Shown here: in pieces, positions 25,715 to 35,083 of the stretch
Position numbering within the stretch: the first letter of the stretch is position 1
How the letters are laid out: each line of letters opens with the position of its first letter
DNA from: CALOCN01 sp942491735
Lineage (GTDB): Bacteria > Eisenbacteria > RBG-16-71-46 > JABDJR01
Direction: 5' to 3'
DNA: 64,000 nt
NCBI GenBank assembly: GCA_942491735.1
Contig: CALOCN010000014.1
Span: 1,488,001 to 1,552,000, forward strand
The notes under the pieces: model-generated
Seen by the model: the letters and a program-made list of their open reading frames with translations, nothing else
Told to the model about the DNA's origin: nothing
Databases searched by the model: none
Program-made: the position numbers and the translations under genes

Positions 25715-27352
25715 TCAGGGCAAGGAGGGGGCCTCCAGGGGCATGCCGTGGCTTCGGCGCAGTTCGAGGTAGCCGGGGGTGGCGATGAGGTCGGTCGCCT
25801 CTTCCAACATCGGGAGGAGCAGGATGGCGCGTTCCTTGCGCCGCATCGCGACCGCGGTCAATTCGAGCGCTTGATCCACTTCCCCCAGGGCGGCGAGGAG
25901 GAGCGCGAGCGGAGCGGCCTCCAGGCGTCCCGCGACCCCGGCTTCGACCCAACTGCCGATGCGTCCTGCCCGTTCCTGCGGGTCGTCCAGGGCGATCCAC
26001 TCGGAGAGGTCCACGCCCATTCCCGCGCGGGTGTAGAGCGCTGCCGCCGTGTCGAGTTCCCCGCCGCGGGTCAGGTGGCCGGCCCAGCGGGTCTGGGCGG
26101 CGGCATGTTCCGGTTCCAGATCCAGCACGTCCCGGATCAGACGAGCCCCCTCTTCGGTTTGTCCCCGACCCAGGAGATACGCGCCGAGAAGAACCCTGGA
26201 CTCGTTGGATCCGGGGGCCAGGGCCACGGCGCGCCGGAGGTGGGCCTCGGCGGCCGGCACGCGATCGGCGGCGACCAGGTACAGGCCGTACCATTGGTGC
26301 GCCTGGGCGTTCGCCGGCGCCAGTTCGAGGGCCCGCTCCAGGGAAACACGGGACTCGTTCCACTCCCAGCGACCCTGGACAATGGCGTGCCCCAACACGG
26401 CATGGGCGTCGGCGAGCCTCGCGTTGAGTGACAGGGCCTGGCGCGCGGCCTGCTCGGCGCGCAGATAGGCATCCCGGGTCGACAGGTTGGTGACACCGTA
26501 CGACGGGAACAGGACCAGCGTGTGGGCCAGGGCGGACCAGGCCGGGGCAAAGGTGGGGTCGAGGTCGAGGGCCTTCTCCATCAATTCGCGGGCTCGGGCC
26601 ACGGATCCGGGGGTGGCCCGGTTTCGCTCGTGGATCCCCTCAAGGTAGAGCCGGTAGGCGCTCGTGTTGCCGGTGGGGTGGGATCGCACCGCCTCCAGTT
26701 CCTCGTCCCGCAGGATCAGACTCAGCTCCTGGCACACCTGCTCGGCGATCCGGGCCTGGGCGTTGAACAGGTCCGGGACGGTGAGGGGGGAGTCGAAGGT
26801 GTCGGACCAGAGAGACGCGGGGTCGCCGGTCCGGGCGAGCCGGGGGATCATCCGCAGCGTACCCGTTCCCTCCGGGCCGGACTCAACGAGGCCGGTGAGC
26901 GTGTAGTCGGGAGGGGGGCCGGTCCGCAGATGCGTCGGCAGGTCATGGGTCCCGAGGCCCCCGTCGCTTCCCTCCAGGGTGATCAATTCCAGGGACTCCA
27001 CGAAAGCCAGGCGGCGGGTGATCTCGCCGCTCATGCCGGAAGCCCAGACGTCGTCGGGATCCGACCGAGGGGTTTCGAACGGTAGGACCAGGAGTCGGGT
27101 CCTGGCCGGGATGGTGATACCCAGGTCCTTCGGGGCTCCCCCGCGGAGTCCGATCCATGCCACCAGCGAGGCCAGGGCAACAGCTCCGGCCACCGCCCAG
27201 GGAACGAGGCGACTCCCACGCACGCGCACCGGGGTCGGCGGGGAACTCACGCCACGACTCGCGGTGAGCGGGAAGGGCCCGGACGGGCCGGGTCCGAAGC
27301 TGGAGTTCGACCCAACGGGGACTGCATGGGCGGCCGAGTCTACCAGGGGCAC
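25715..27352 (-). CDS. TolB/FlgO-like plus TPR membrane protein
   Basis: About 545 residues from a GTG at 27352. The start is uncertain: no ribosome-binding site is convincing, and GTG at 27430 or ATG at 27481 in the same frame would reach into the divergent promoter region. A single membrane segment (VPWAVAGAVALASLVAWIG) follows a short N-terminal tail, so most of the protein is likely periplasmic. Next comes a FlgO/TolB-N-like domain (LVLPFETPRSDPDDVWASGMSGEITRRL in part), then at least five TPR units (for example YGLYLVAADRVPAAEAHLRRAV). The same domain pair occurs at the C-terminus of Ser/Thr kinases, adenylate cyclases and CadC-like regulators; here the effector domain is missing. Confidence 0.7.
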   Translation of the reverse strand: MPLVDSAAHAVPVGSNSSFGPGPSGPFPLTASRGVSSPPTPVRVRGSRLVPWAVAGAVALASLVAWIGLRGGAPKDLGITIPARTRLLVLPFETPRSDPDDVWASGMSGEITRRLAFVESLELITLEGSDGGLGTHDLPTHLRTGPPPDYTLTGLVESGPEGTGTLRMIPRLARTGDPASLWSDTFDSPLTVPDLFNAQARIAEQVCQELSLILRDEELEAVRSHPTGNTSAYRLYLEGIHERNRATPGSVARARELMEKALDLDPTFAPAWSALAHTLVLFPSYGVTNLSTRDAYLRAEQAARQALSLNARLADAHAVLGHAIVQGRWEWNESRVSLERALELAPANAQAHQWYGLYLVAADRVPAAEAHLRRAVALAPGSNESRVLLGAYLLGRGQTEEGARLIRDVLDLEPEHAAAQTRWAGHLTRGGELDTAAALYTRAGMGVDLSEWIALDDPQERAGRIGSWVEAGVAGRLEAAPLALLLAALGEVDQALELTAVAMRRKERAILLLPMLEEATDLIATPGYLELRRSHGMPLEAPSLP

Positions 27353-27422
27353 CGGGACCGCGTCGTCGTGGCAACCGGCCAGCGGCAACGGTTTGGCCGA
27401 CCTCGCCCGCTTCCGACCCCTC

Positions 27423-27431
27423 TGGTACACT
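27423..27431 (+). promoter_or_regulatory. Extended -10 promoter of the ABC transporter operon
   Basis: TGGTACACT, 59 bases ahead of the ATG at 27491. It has the same hexamer as the promoters before the DUF3798, rsgA and hemE genes. Confidence 0.5.
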
Positions 27432-27490
27432 CTGCCGCTCGCACTCGGACCGTACCTCTTGCCCCCCGAACCCACGTTCATCCCACCTAC

Positions 27491-29107
27491 ATGACCCAAC
27501 CCGCATTGGTCCTTCGGGACATCAAGAAGTCCTACTATGGCAATCCCGTGCTCAAGGGGGTAACCCTGGAGCTGCAGCCGGGGGAGATCCATGGCCTGGT
27601 GGGGGAGAACGGGGCGGGCAAGTCCACCCTCATGAACATCCTGTTCGGGATGCCGGTCATCCACGAGACCGGTGGGTTCGAGGGAACGATCGAAATCGAT
27701 GGCCGCGCGGTGAAGCCCCGTTCACCCAGCGAGGCGATGGCGTTGGGGATCGGCATGGTCCACCAGGAGTTCATGCTGCTGCCGGGGTTCTCGGTGACCG
27801 AGAACATCAAGCTGAACCGCGAGCGGACCCACCCCAACCCGGTCAGCCGTGCGCTGGGACCGGTGACCCGGGGGGCCTCCCACGCCCTGGCCACCCTCGA
27901 CATGAAGCGGATGCGCGCCGAGTCGCGACAGTCCCTGGACCGGATCGGGATGTCCCTGGATGAGATGGTTCCGGTGGCCGGGCTTCCGGTGGGGCATATG
28001 CAGTTCGTGGAGATCGCCCGCGAGGTCGACAAGGAAAACGCGCGGGTGCTGGTCTTCGACGAACCCACCGCGGTCCTGACCGAAGGGGAGGCGGCCGAGC
28101 TCCTGGAGACCATGAAGTCGCTGGCCAAACAGGGAATCGCCATCCTGTTCATCACCCATCGCCTCGATGAGATCCTCGAGGTGACGGACCGGATCACCGT
28201 GCTGCGGGACGGCTCCATGGCGGCCAGCCTGGACCGGGCCAACGCGACGGTGGCCACCCTGGCCGAGACCATGATCGGTCGCGAGATCGAGCAACGGGAC
28301 CTTCCGCCGCGTACCGACGATCGGACCTCGGAGATCCATCTCACCCTTTCCGGGCTCGAGGTCTCCATGCCGGGCGAAATGGTGCGGGGGGTGGACCTCG
28401 AGGTTCGCCGCGGGGAGATTCTCGGCATTGGAGGGTTGGCCGGACAGGGCAAGATCGGGATCGCCAACGGCGTGATGGGGCTGTTTCCGGCGACCGGCAA
28501 CGTGACCCTGGACGGAACCCCGGTACCCCTGGGAGATGCGCGCGCCGCGCTGGAGCGGGGTCTGGCCTTTGTCAGCGAGGACCGGCGCGGGGTCGGCCTC
28601 CTTCTGGACGAACCCATCGAGGACAACATCGCGGCGACCGCACTCCAGGTCCAGGGCAAGTTCCTCAAGGGGAGCGGGCTCCTCGCCCTGTTCGACACCG
28701 CGACCGCGCGTCGTCATGCCGAATCCTGCATCAAGGACTTCGACATCCGTTGTCGGGGGCCGCGGCAACCGGTACGGCGGCTCTCGGGCGGCAACCAGCA
28801 GAAGGTGTGTCTGGCCAGGGCGATCACCCTTGAGCCCCAGTTGCTCTTTGTCTCCGAACCCACGCGCGGGATCGATGTCGGGGCGAAGGATCTGGTCCTG
28901 AACCTGCTCGTGGCCATGAACCGCGACCACGGAACGACCATCGTCCTCACCTCGAGCGAGCTCGGGGAGCTTCGCCGTATCTGCGATCGGATCGCCATCA
29001 TCGATGCCGGTCGGGTCGCCGGGGTACTGGCGCCGGACGCGCCGGATGTCGATTTCGGATTGTTGATGGGCGGCAAGGCCCAGCTCGTGGAGGGACGCTC
29101 CTCTTGA
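27491..29107 (+). CDS. ABC importer ATPase with two fused nucleotide-binding domains (RbsA/YufO type)
   Basis: 538 residues. The first half has a Walker A GENGAGKS and Walker B VLVFDEPTAVL. The second half has a degenerate Walker A (GGLAGQGKIGIA), signature RLSGGNQQKVCLARAI and LLFVSEPTRGIDVGA. This split of catalytic duties is the rule in sugar/nucleoside importers of the RbsA/MglA/YufO family. An insertion of roughly 40 residues after the first Q-loop (ERTHPNPVSRALGPVTRG) is longer than usual. Start at ATG 27491; the stop overlaps a TTG start of permease 1. The partner binding protein is probably the DUF3798 protein at 35756. Confidence 0.9.
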   Translation: MTQPALVLRDIKKSYYGNPVLKGVTLELQPGEIHGLVGENGAGKSTLMNILFGMPVIHETGGFEGTIEIDGRAVKPRSPSEAMALGIGMVHQEFMLLPGFSVTENIKLNRERTHPNPVSRALGPVTRGASHALATLDMKRMRAESRQSLDRIGMSLDEMVPVAGLPVGHMQFVEIAREVDKENARVLVFDEPTAVLTEGEAAELLETMKSLAKQGIAILFITHRLDEILEVTDRITVLRDGSMAASLDRANATVATLAETMIGREIEQRDLPPRTDDRTSEIHLTLSGLEVSMPGEMVRGVDLEVRRGEILGIGGLAGQGKIGIANGVMGLFPATGNVTLDGTPVPLGDARAALERGLAFVSEDRRGVGLLLDEPIEDNIAATALQVQGKFLKGSGLLALFDTATARRHAESCIKDFDIRCRGPRQPVRRLSGGNQQKVCLARAITLEPQLLFVSEPTRGIDVGAKDLVLNLLVAMNRDHGTTIVLTSSELGELRRICDRIAIIDAGRVAGVLAPDAPDVDFGLLMGGKAQLVEGRSS

Positions 29108-30189
29108 GTGGCGTGCTGGAGTTCGTGGGTCGGTTGGGATGGACGCGGCTCGTCCTGTTCTTGTTCCTCACCGGTCTGTTTGTCGTGTCCTACGTGGGCA
29201 CGGGTCTCGACTTTTCCCTCCTCGTGACCGATTGCCTGGTACGGACGGGGATGAACGGGGTGCTGGTGCTGGCTCTGGTCCCCGCGGTGCGGGCCGGAGT
29301 CGGGCTCAACTTCGGGATTCCCCTGGGTATCGTATTCGGCCTGTTCGGCATGGTCACCCTCATGGACATGGACGCGCGGATCCCGGGAGTGAACCTGAGG
29401 GGCTGGACCGGGCTCATCGGCGGTATGGGGCTGGGCGGGCTCACCGGGGCAGTGGCCGGCTACCTCTACGCAAAACTTCTGGAGCGGGTGAAGGGCCAGG
29501 AGATGATGGTCGGCATCTATGTCGGCTTTGCCTCCGTGGCCGGGGCCTCCATCTATTGGTTGGTGGCTCCGGTGGCCAACCCCGAGTTGGTGTGGCCGCT
29601 GGGGGGGGCGGGGCTCCGCAATACGCTGGTCCTCTCGGAATACTATCCGCAGTACCTGGATCGACTTCTCTCCTTCCCGGTGGGGGCCGGTCGGTTCCCG
29701 ACCGGGTTGCTGCTGTTCTGGTTGGCGCTGTGCGGCCTCATGTCCCTGTTCCTGCGTACCCGGGTGGGACTGGCCATGTCCGCGGCCGGGGAGAATCCGC
29801 GTTTCGCCGAGTCCAGCGGGATCGACGTCTCCCGCATGCGGACCCTGGGGGTGGTGCTGTCCACCATGCTGGGCGCGGTGGGGATCGTGCTGTTCAGCCA
29901 GTCCTACGGATTTGTCCAGCTCTACAAGGCGCCGCTCCTCATGGCCTTCCCGACCGTGGCCGCCCTGCTCATCGGGGGGGCGACGGTGCGTCGCGCGACG
30001 GTAGGGCACGTCATCATCGGGACGTTCCTGTTCCAGAGCGTGCTGACCACGTCGCTGCCGGTCGTGAATGAACTGGTGGTGCGTCAGGGGGCGGGGGCGG
30101 AGTGGGGCAACCTTCCCGAGATCGCCCGGCTCATCATCTCCAACGGCATCATCCTCTACGCTCTCACCCGCAGGGATGGGGGAAGCTGA
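29104..30189 (+). CDS. ABC importer permease (BPD_transp_2 type), first of two
   Basis: 361 residues, eight to ten hydrophobic segments, with the family signatures GLNFGIPLGIVFGLFGM near residue 75 and SAAGENPRFAESSGIDVSRMR in the cytoplasmic loop near 225. The TTG start overlaps the TGA of the ATPase (TTGA), and its own TGA overlaps the ATG of the second permease. In nucleoside/sugar importers of the YufP/YufQ class two different permeases make a heterodimer; this pair fits that pattern. Confidence 0.88.
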   Translation: MSGVLEFVGRLGWTRLVLFLFLTGLFVVSYVGTGLDFSLLVTDCLVRTGMNGVLVLALVPAVRAGVGLNFGIPLGIVFGLFGMVTLMDMDARIPGVNLRGWTGLIGGMGLGGLTGAVAGYLYAKLLERVKGQEMMVGIYVGFASVAGASIYWLVAPVANPELVWPLGGAGLRNTLVLSEYYPQYLDRLLSFPVGAGRFPTGLLLFWLALCGLMSLFLRTRVGLAMSAAGENPRFAESSGIDVSRMRTLGVVLSTMLGAVGIVLFSQSYGFVQLYKAPLLMAFPTVAALLIGGATVRRATVGHVIIGTFLFQSVLTTSLPVVNELVVRQGAGAEWGNLPEIARLIISNGIILYALTRRDGGS

Positions 30190-31265
30190 TGGGGGTGAAG
30201 TTTTCCCGGGAGCGCGTGATCGGTGCACTGACGCAGAACGTGGTGCCCATCCTGTTCGGCATCGTGTGCCTGGGTGGGGTCTACGCGGCCGAGATTCCCG
30301 CTCCGTTCCTGGCCAACGAGGTGGTGACCCGCCTGGCCCGAAACCTGTTCCTGGTCCTGGGACTCATCATTCCCGTGGTGGCCGGGATGGGGCTCAACTT
30401 CGGGATCGTGATCGGGGCCATGTGCGGTCAGGTGGGACTGATCGTCGTCGAGAACCAGAACTGGGAGGGACTCGACGCGCTCTTCCTCGCCATGCTCGTT
30501 TCGATCCCGATGAGCCTGCTCTTCGGCTGGTTGACCGGTCTTCTCATGAACCGGGCCAAGGGGCGCGAGATGATCACCGGCATGATCCTCGCCTTTTTCG
30601 CCAACGGGATCTATCAGCTGGCGTTCCTTCTCATGGCCGGACCCATCCTGCCGCTTCGCAACGAGCGGGTCCTGCTGCCGACGGGAGTCGGGCTGCGCAA
30701 CACCATCGACCTGGTGGGAACCAAGCACCGGCTGGACGAGCTCATCCGCCCCAGTTTTCCCTTCATGGGGCTGAAGCTCTTCATTCCGGTGGCCACCTTC
30801 GTGCTGATCGGTCTCCTGTGCTGGGGGCTGCGCTGGTACCTGCGGACCAAGTCGGGACAGGACCTGCGCGCGGTCGGCGAGAACCGCCACGTGGCCGAGA
30901 TCGCCGGCATCAACGTGAACGCAAACCGGATGCGGGCGGTGGTGCTCTCGACCCTGCTCGGCGGGATAGGTCACGTCCTGTGGCTGCAGAATATCGGGAC
31001 CATGAACACCTATCAGAGCCATGAACAGGTGGGGGCCTACGCCATCGCCGCGATCCTGGTCGGTGGCGCCACCGTGGCCCGGGCTTCGATCTGGAACGCG
31101 CTGCTGGGCACGTTCCTGTTCCATACCCTGTTCGTGGTCTCTCCCATCGCCGGACAAAAGCTTCTGGGAAGCGCTCAGATCGGCGAGTTCTTCCGGGAGT
31201 TCATCGCCTACGCGGTCATTGGAGTCACCCTGGCGCTCCATGCCTGGAAAACCCGCCGGGGCTGA
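30189..31265 (+). CDS. ABC importer permease, second of two
   Basis: 358 residues from the ATG at 30189 (TGATG junction). It carries the same fold and landmarks as its neighbour: GMGLNFGIVIGAMCGQVG, LLMNRAKGREMITGMILAFF, and RAVGENRHVAEIAGINVNANRMR before the last helices. The two permeases differ enough to be subunits of a heterodimer, not a recent duplication. After it come 226 bases without a gene, holding a modest hairpin (GGGTGA/TCACCC, 31329-31351), and then aqpZ; whether the transporter transcript continues into aqpZ is unclear. Confidence 0.88.
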   Translation: MGVKFSRERVIGALTQNVVPILFGIVCLGGVYAAEIPAPFLANEVVTRLARNLFLVLGLIIPVVAGMGLNFGIVIGAMCGQVGLIVVENQNWEGLDALFLAMLVSIPMSLLFGWLTGLLMNRAKGREMITGMILAFFANGIYQLAFLLMAGPILPLRNERVLLPTGVGLRNTIDLVGTKHRLDELIRPSFPFMGLKLFIPVATFVLIGLLCWGLRWYLRTKSGQDLRAVGENRHVAEIAGINVNANRMRAVVLSTLLGGIGHVLWLQNIGTMNTYQSHEQVGAYAIAAILVGGATVARASIWNALLGTFLFHTLFVVSPIAGQKLLGSAQIGEFFREFIAYAVIGVTLALHAWKTRRG

Positions 31266-31491
31266 CCGGTCCACGCACGTCCCCGCGGAGCGTTTCTAAA
31301 GAATTTTCCAGATTGGGATGTGCTTCGTGGGTGAGGTCCAAGAATTCACCCGACACCCGGCACCCGGGGCCCTTCCGCAGCGGACTGTGCCGAGGCGATT
31401 TCTCCTGTCCGGTTTTGGTGTGGACGACTTTCCGGTCTCCCTCCTAGGATGCCCGTCAGGTGTGAACTTGACCGCCAAACAAGGAGGGACC

Positions 31492-32187
31492 GTGGCAGCG
31501 AGGAAAATGCTCGCGGAATTTTTCGGTACGTTCTGGCTGGTTCTCGGAGGATGCGGGACGGCCGTGCTTGCCGGTTCTCAGGTCGGTTGGCTTGGAGTCT
31601 CCCTGGCCTTCGGATTGACCGTCCTCACCATGGCCTATGCCGTGGGTCATATCTCGGGATGTCACTTGAACCCCGCCGTATCGGTCGGCCTCGTCGCCGG
31701 GGGGCGAATGCCGGCCTCGGAGCTTCCCCGCTACGTGCTGTCCCAGGTCGCGGGAGCCATCAGCGCCGCGTTCGTGCTCATGCTGATCGTGCAGGGCGCC
31801 GGCAACTGGGAAGCGGTGAAGGCCGCGGGCTTTGCCGCCAACGGCTTCGGCGAGCACTCGCCGGGCGGCTACGGCATGGGCGCGGCGCTCCTTGCCGAGG
31901 TCGTGCTCACCGCGTTCTTTCTCATCGTCATTCTCGGGACAACGGACTCGAAGGCCTCGGCGGGAATGGCAGGATTGGCGATCGGACTCGCGTTGACCCT
32001 GATTCACCTCATCGGGATCCCCGTGACCAACACATCGGTGAATCCCGCCCGCTCCACCAGTCAGGCCATCTTCGTGGGGGGCTGGGCGGTCCAGCAACTC
32101 TGGGTGTTCTGGGTCGCCCCGATCGTGGGTGCGGTGTTGGGCGGCATGATCTACCGGTTCATGGGCGGCGGCGAGGAAGCGGCATAG
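31492..32187 (+). CDS. aqpZ: Aquaporin Z-type water channel
   Basis: 231 residues from a GTG at 31492, chosen because AAGGAGGG lies just upstream; an ATG five codons later would drop the start of the first helix. Six membrane segments and the two half-helix signatures, HLNPAVSVG and VNPARSTSQ, are intact. The wording around the second NPA (SVNPARSTSQAIFVGGWAVQQLW) is typical of AqpZ, which passes water in preference to glycerol. The gene is monocistronic by appearance; a possible -10 is TAGGAT at 31445. Its last 37 bases overlap the 3' end of the convergent amidohydrolase gene. Confidence 0.92.
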   Translation: MAARKMLAEFFGTFWLVLGGCGTAVLAGSQVGWLGVSLAFGLTVLTMAYAVGHISGCHLNPAVSVGLVAGGRMPASELPRYVLSQVAGAISAAFVLMLIVQGAGNWEAVKAAGFAANGFGEHSPGGYGMGAALLAEVVLTAFFLIVILGTTDSKASAGMAGLAIGLALTLIHLIGIPVTNTSVNPARSTSQAIFVGGWAVQQLWVFWVAPIVGAVLGGMIYRFMGGGEEAA

Positions 32188-33446
32188 CGGGGCGCGGGAT
32201 ACCACCGGCCACGAACCATGGTCCCGAGGGGCGCCCGGAGCGGTGTCAGGTCCTCCAGCGGGTTGCCATCGAGAAGCATGAGGTCGGCCCGCATGCCGGT
32301 CTCGACCGCTCCCCACTCGCCGGACTCACCAAGGTAGCGCGCCGCTTCGCGGGTGGCGATGCGCAGGACCTGTTCCCGGGGGATGCCGGCACGGTGGAAC
32401 TCGGCAAGTTCATCGAAGAGGGATGACCCGGGCGCCACGACGTCGATTCCGGAGTCGGTGCCTGCCAGAAGAGGAGCGCCGGCGTCGTAGAGCGCCTTGA
32501 CGAATTGCCGACGGTTGGCAGCCATGGCCTCCCGGGAAGCTGCGGGCTGACGACCGGCGAGGGCGATGAAGATGGCAAGGGTCGGACAGTTCCAGGTTCC
32601 GGCTTCCACCGTCTTGCCGACCAGGGCGGGAATGCGATCCTCGTGGATGCGGAACCAGGCAGGATATCCCTGCCCACCCTGGGCCGTGATTGCCACCTCG
32701 TAGCCGCTGAGGTGCTCGATGCAATCCTGCCCTGCTTCCAGGACCCGGTCGATGCCTACCCGATGCGGAACGTGGCCGCTGAACGGAACCCCCCGCTCCT
32801 TCGCCGCGGCGGCGACCGCGTTGTAAACATCGAGTCTCAGGTTCTGGTACATCTTCAGCACCGGCCACCCGTCCCCGGTCAGGCGTTCGACCAGGGCAGG
32901 AGCCTCGGAAGGGTCCATGATGATCTGGGTCTGCGGCCAGCTGGGAGGGGTTCCGTCCACTCCCGGGCTGAGCGAGTGGATGGTGGGAGAAACGATCTCC
33001 CCTGCCTCCGCGCGGGCCATGTGGCCCTGCAGTCCCTCCCAACCCCAGCAATTACGCACCATGGTGATGCCGTGGGCCACATAGACCGAGAGATCCAGGG
33101 AGGAGATGTGGACATGCATGTCCGCGAGTCCCGGCATGAGGAACAGGCCGGTCCCGTCGATCCGACGCACACCGGCAGGCAGGATCGATGCACCGGTCGG
33201 GAGGACGCTCAGGATTCGCCCGTCCTGGACGAGCACCGTCCGGTGGGGGAGGATGGTTTCGGGCGCGCCTTCGGCCATGGGGATGACGGTGACGTTGACG
33301 AAAGCGGTGGTCGGGGTGTCGTCGCTGGACGCGGAGCCGGCGGTGGGGGCATCCGCGCAGGCGGCGGGGAACAGCAGGGTGCCCACCAGCGCCCCCGGTA
33401 TGGATGCGCGGCGGAGCCTCGATCGCCAGGTCATACGCTCTCTCAA
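32151..33446 (-). CDS. Exported lipoprotein amidohydrolase (imidazolonepropionase-like)
   Basis: 431 residues. The N-terminus has a lipoprotein signal ending in LLFPAAC. The TIM-barrel amidohydrolase motifs follow in order: GLADMHVH (metal-binding HxH), VLKMYQ (candidate bridging lysine), SGHVPHRVG, CIEHLSG and AGTDSGIDV (the catalytic Asp). This set fits the binuclear-metal imidazolonepropionase/Xaa-Pro dipeptidase-related subgroup, whose secreted members often hydrolyse N-acyl amino acids or cyclic peptides. The substrate is unknown. The 3' end overlaps aqpZ by 37 bases, tail to tail, so the two transcripts would be complementary there. Confidence 0.85.
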   Translation of the reverse strand: MRERMTWRSRLRRASIPGALVGTLLFPAACADAPTAGSASSDDTPTTAFVNVTVIPMAEGAPETILPHRTVLVQDGRILSVLPTGASILPAGVRRIDGTGLFLMPGLADMHVHISSLDLSVYVAHGITMVRNCWGWEGLQGHMARAEAGEIVSPTIHSLSPGVDGTPPSWPQTQIIMDPSEAPALVERLTGDGWPVLKMYQNLRLDVYNAVAAAAKERGVPFSGHVPHRVGIDRVLEAGQDCIEHLSGYEVAITAQGGQGYPAWFRIHEDRIPALVGKTVEAGTWNCPTLAIFIALAGRQPAASREAMAANRRQFVKALYDAGAPLLAGTDSGIDVVAPGSSLFDELAEFHRAGIPREQVLRIATREAARYLGESGEWGAVETGMRADLMLLDGNPLEDLTPLRAPLGTMVRGRWYPAPRYAASSPPPMNR

Positions 33447-33513
33447 TCAAGCCCAGGGCATCGTAGCAGAACGGTGCCCCAGGCTGTTCCCGCCCGCAGA
33501 CGTCCCCCGTGGG

Positions 33514-34887
33514 TCAAGGGGAGTTGTCATGAGCCCACCGATGGCACTCGGAACAGAGGGTGATGAGGTTCGAGGGGTCGTTGCCGCCGCCGGCTGCGCG
33601 GGGATTCAAGTGGTGCACGGCCAGGAACCTCGTGTTGCGGCACCCCTGGACCCGACACGCGTATCGATCCCTCACCAGCACGGCGAGCCGGGTTGATGGG
33701 GGAATGGAAGCCCGGTTGGCTCGACCGTGGCCATGAACATGGGCATCGCAGAGGATCGCCTTGAGCGTAGCCGGACTCAGCTTGAGAGGGCCCCTGCGGG
33801 ACGGGACTTCTCCGGTCCCGCATTGAGGGCACAGGAGCACTGAGACCTGGTAGGGCGATCGAGGGATGTTCTTTCCCCGGGGAAAGTGAGGCTCTGCCTC
33901 GGGGCGGTCACTCTCCCGGTCCTCGGCGGGTTGGCCGGAGTCCTCTCGCGATTCGCGAGGCGTGTCCGCGCCGATCGTTTCCGTTGCCTCCGGCGTTGCG
34001 GGTCGGCTACCCGCGGTGACGGTGGATGAACGAGCGGGCTTTCCTGACAGAACCAGTGCCTCCAGTCCCGCGAGCATCAGCAGTTCCTTCTTCTCGCGAT
34101 GCTCCTGCTTGCGCAGGGCTTCCAGAAGCGCCTCGTACCGCGCGAATTCCAGTGCGTCGAGTCGCAGGGTAAGAACGACGGGAGCATCGGGGATCGGCGG
34201 CTTTGCCGGGTCCAACCCGACGACGCTCGGGTCTGTCCCCGCTTCCTCCGGTGTCGTCACGCGCAGGGACAGGCCCCCCTCGGTCGTGTTGGATCCGGGT
34301 TGCCCAGCCGTTCCCGGAACCGCATCCTGGCTTGGCCCGGCCCCCGCCGTGGGGCGCAGGTCCAGAGCGGGTTGTGACCCACCACGTTTCGTCTGAGCCA
34401 CTGCGCGAGCGGTGCGGACCCTCTCTTCCAACTCCAGGCGTGAACAATGGGTTGCCTGTTTCAACCAATCCCGTTCGGTCCTGGGCGTGGCGACGGTTGC
34501 CACCTCGCGCGCCTTGGTCCAGGGGATCTTCCCGGCGGCGAGGGCGCGACGCAGGAGGGGAAGCTCCCGGAGACGCTCGGTGAGCCTTAGGAACTGGGAG
34601 GTCTTCGCGGGGGAGAAGCCCAGCGCGCCGATCGCATACTCGTGGATCGAAACGTAACCCAGCTTCCGGTACAGCTTTCGTCGGACGACTTCGCCGAACC
34701 AGAGTACGGCGCAGGACTCGGCCCGGTGCATGGCCTCGAGTGAGGCGTGCAGTCGTTCGTGCACGCGAAAGGCGGGGAGGTTCCTGCGGAATTGGGCATG
34801 TCGGGGTGTGCCCAACAAGGCGGTCGCGGCCTCTTGTGATGCCTCTGCCCCCGACGGTTGTGGGTGCGAGGTTGCGATGAGCGACAT
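33514..34887 (-). CDS. HNH endonuclease-domain protein, DUF222-like architecture
   Basis: 457 residues. Residues 1-150 are helical with GYVSIHEYAIGALGFSPAKTSQFLRL and AGKIPWTKAREVA, wording typical of DUF222-like N-terminal regions. A proline- and charge-rich, probably disordered stretch (about 160-340) follows. A zinc-ribbon-like CPQCGTGEV leads to the C-terminal HNH nuclease: RYACRVQGCRNTRFLAVHHLNP, then NLITLCSECHRWAHD. The HNH ligands and Cys pairs are complete. Such genes are often multicopy and move between genomes; no intron or IS ends are visible here. The biological role of this class is not known. Confidence 0.85.
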   Translation of the reverse strand: MSLIATSHPQPSGAEASQEAATALLGTPRHAQFRRNLPAFRVHERLHASLEAMHRAESCAVLWFGEVVRRKLYRKLGYVSIHEYAIGALGFSPAKTSQFLRLTERLRELPLLRRALAAGKIPWTKAREVATVATPRTERDWLKQATHCSRLELEERVRTARAVAQTKRGGSQPALDLRPTAGAGPSQDAVPGTAGQPGSNTTEGGLSLRVTTPEEAGTDPSVVGLDPAKPPIPDAPVVLTLRLDALEFARYEALLEALRKQEHREKKELLMLAGLEALVLSGKPARSSTVTAGSRPATPEATETIGADTPRESREDSGQPAEDRESDRPEAEPHFPRGKNIPRSPYQVSVLLCPQCGTGEVPSRRGPLKLSPATLKAILCDAHVHGHGRANRASIPPSTRLAVLVRDRYACRVQGCRNTRFLAVHHLNPRAAGGGNDPSNLITLCSECHRWAHDNSP

Positions 34888-35083
34888 GAGCGTCCTCCTG
34901 GAGGTTGGTGACAGGGCCTCAAGGTTGTGAGGGGCTGTCTGTCCATGACGAGGACGATGGGAGGACGTCCGCAGAAATACTACGTGTGTGATTAGTGGCG
35001 CGTCAAGATGCTCCAGGGCCGGGTCTCAGGACAAGCGGTCCCGTACGGCGGAGTTTCCCCGGGGAATGTCAGGGGGAACGGCT

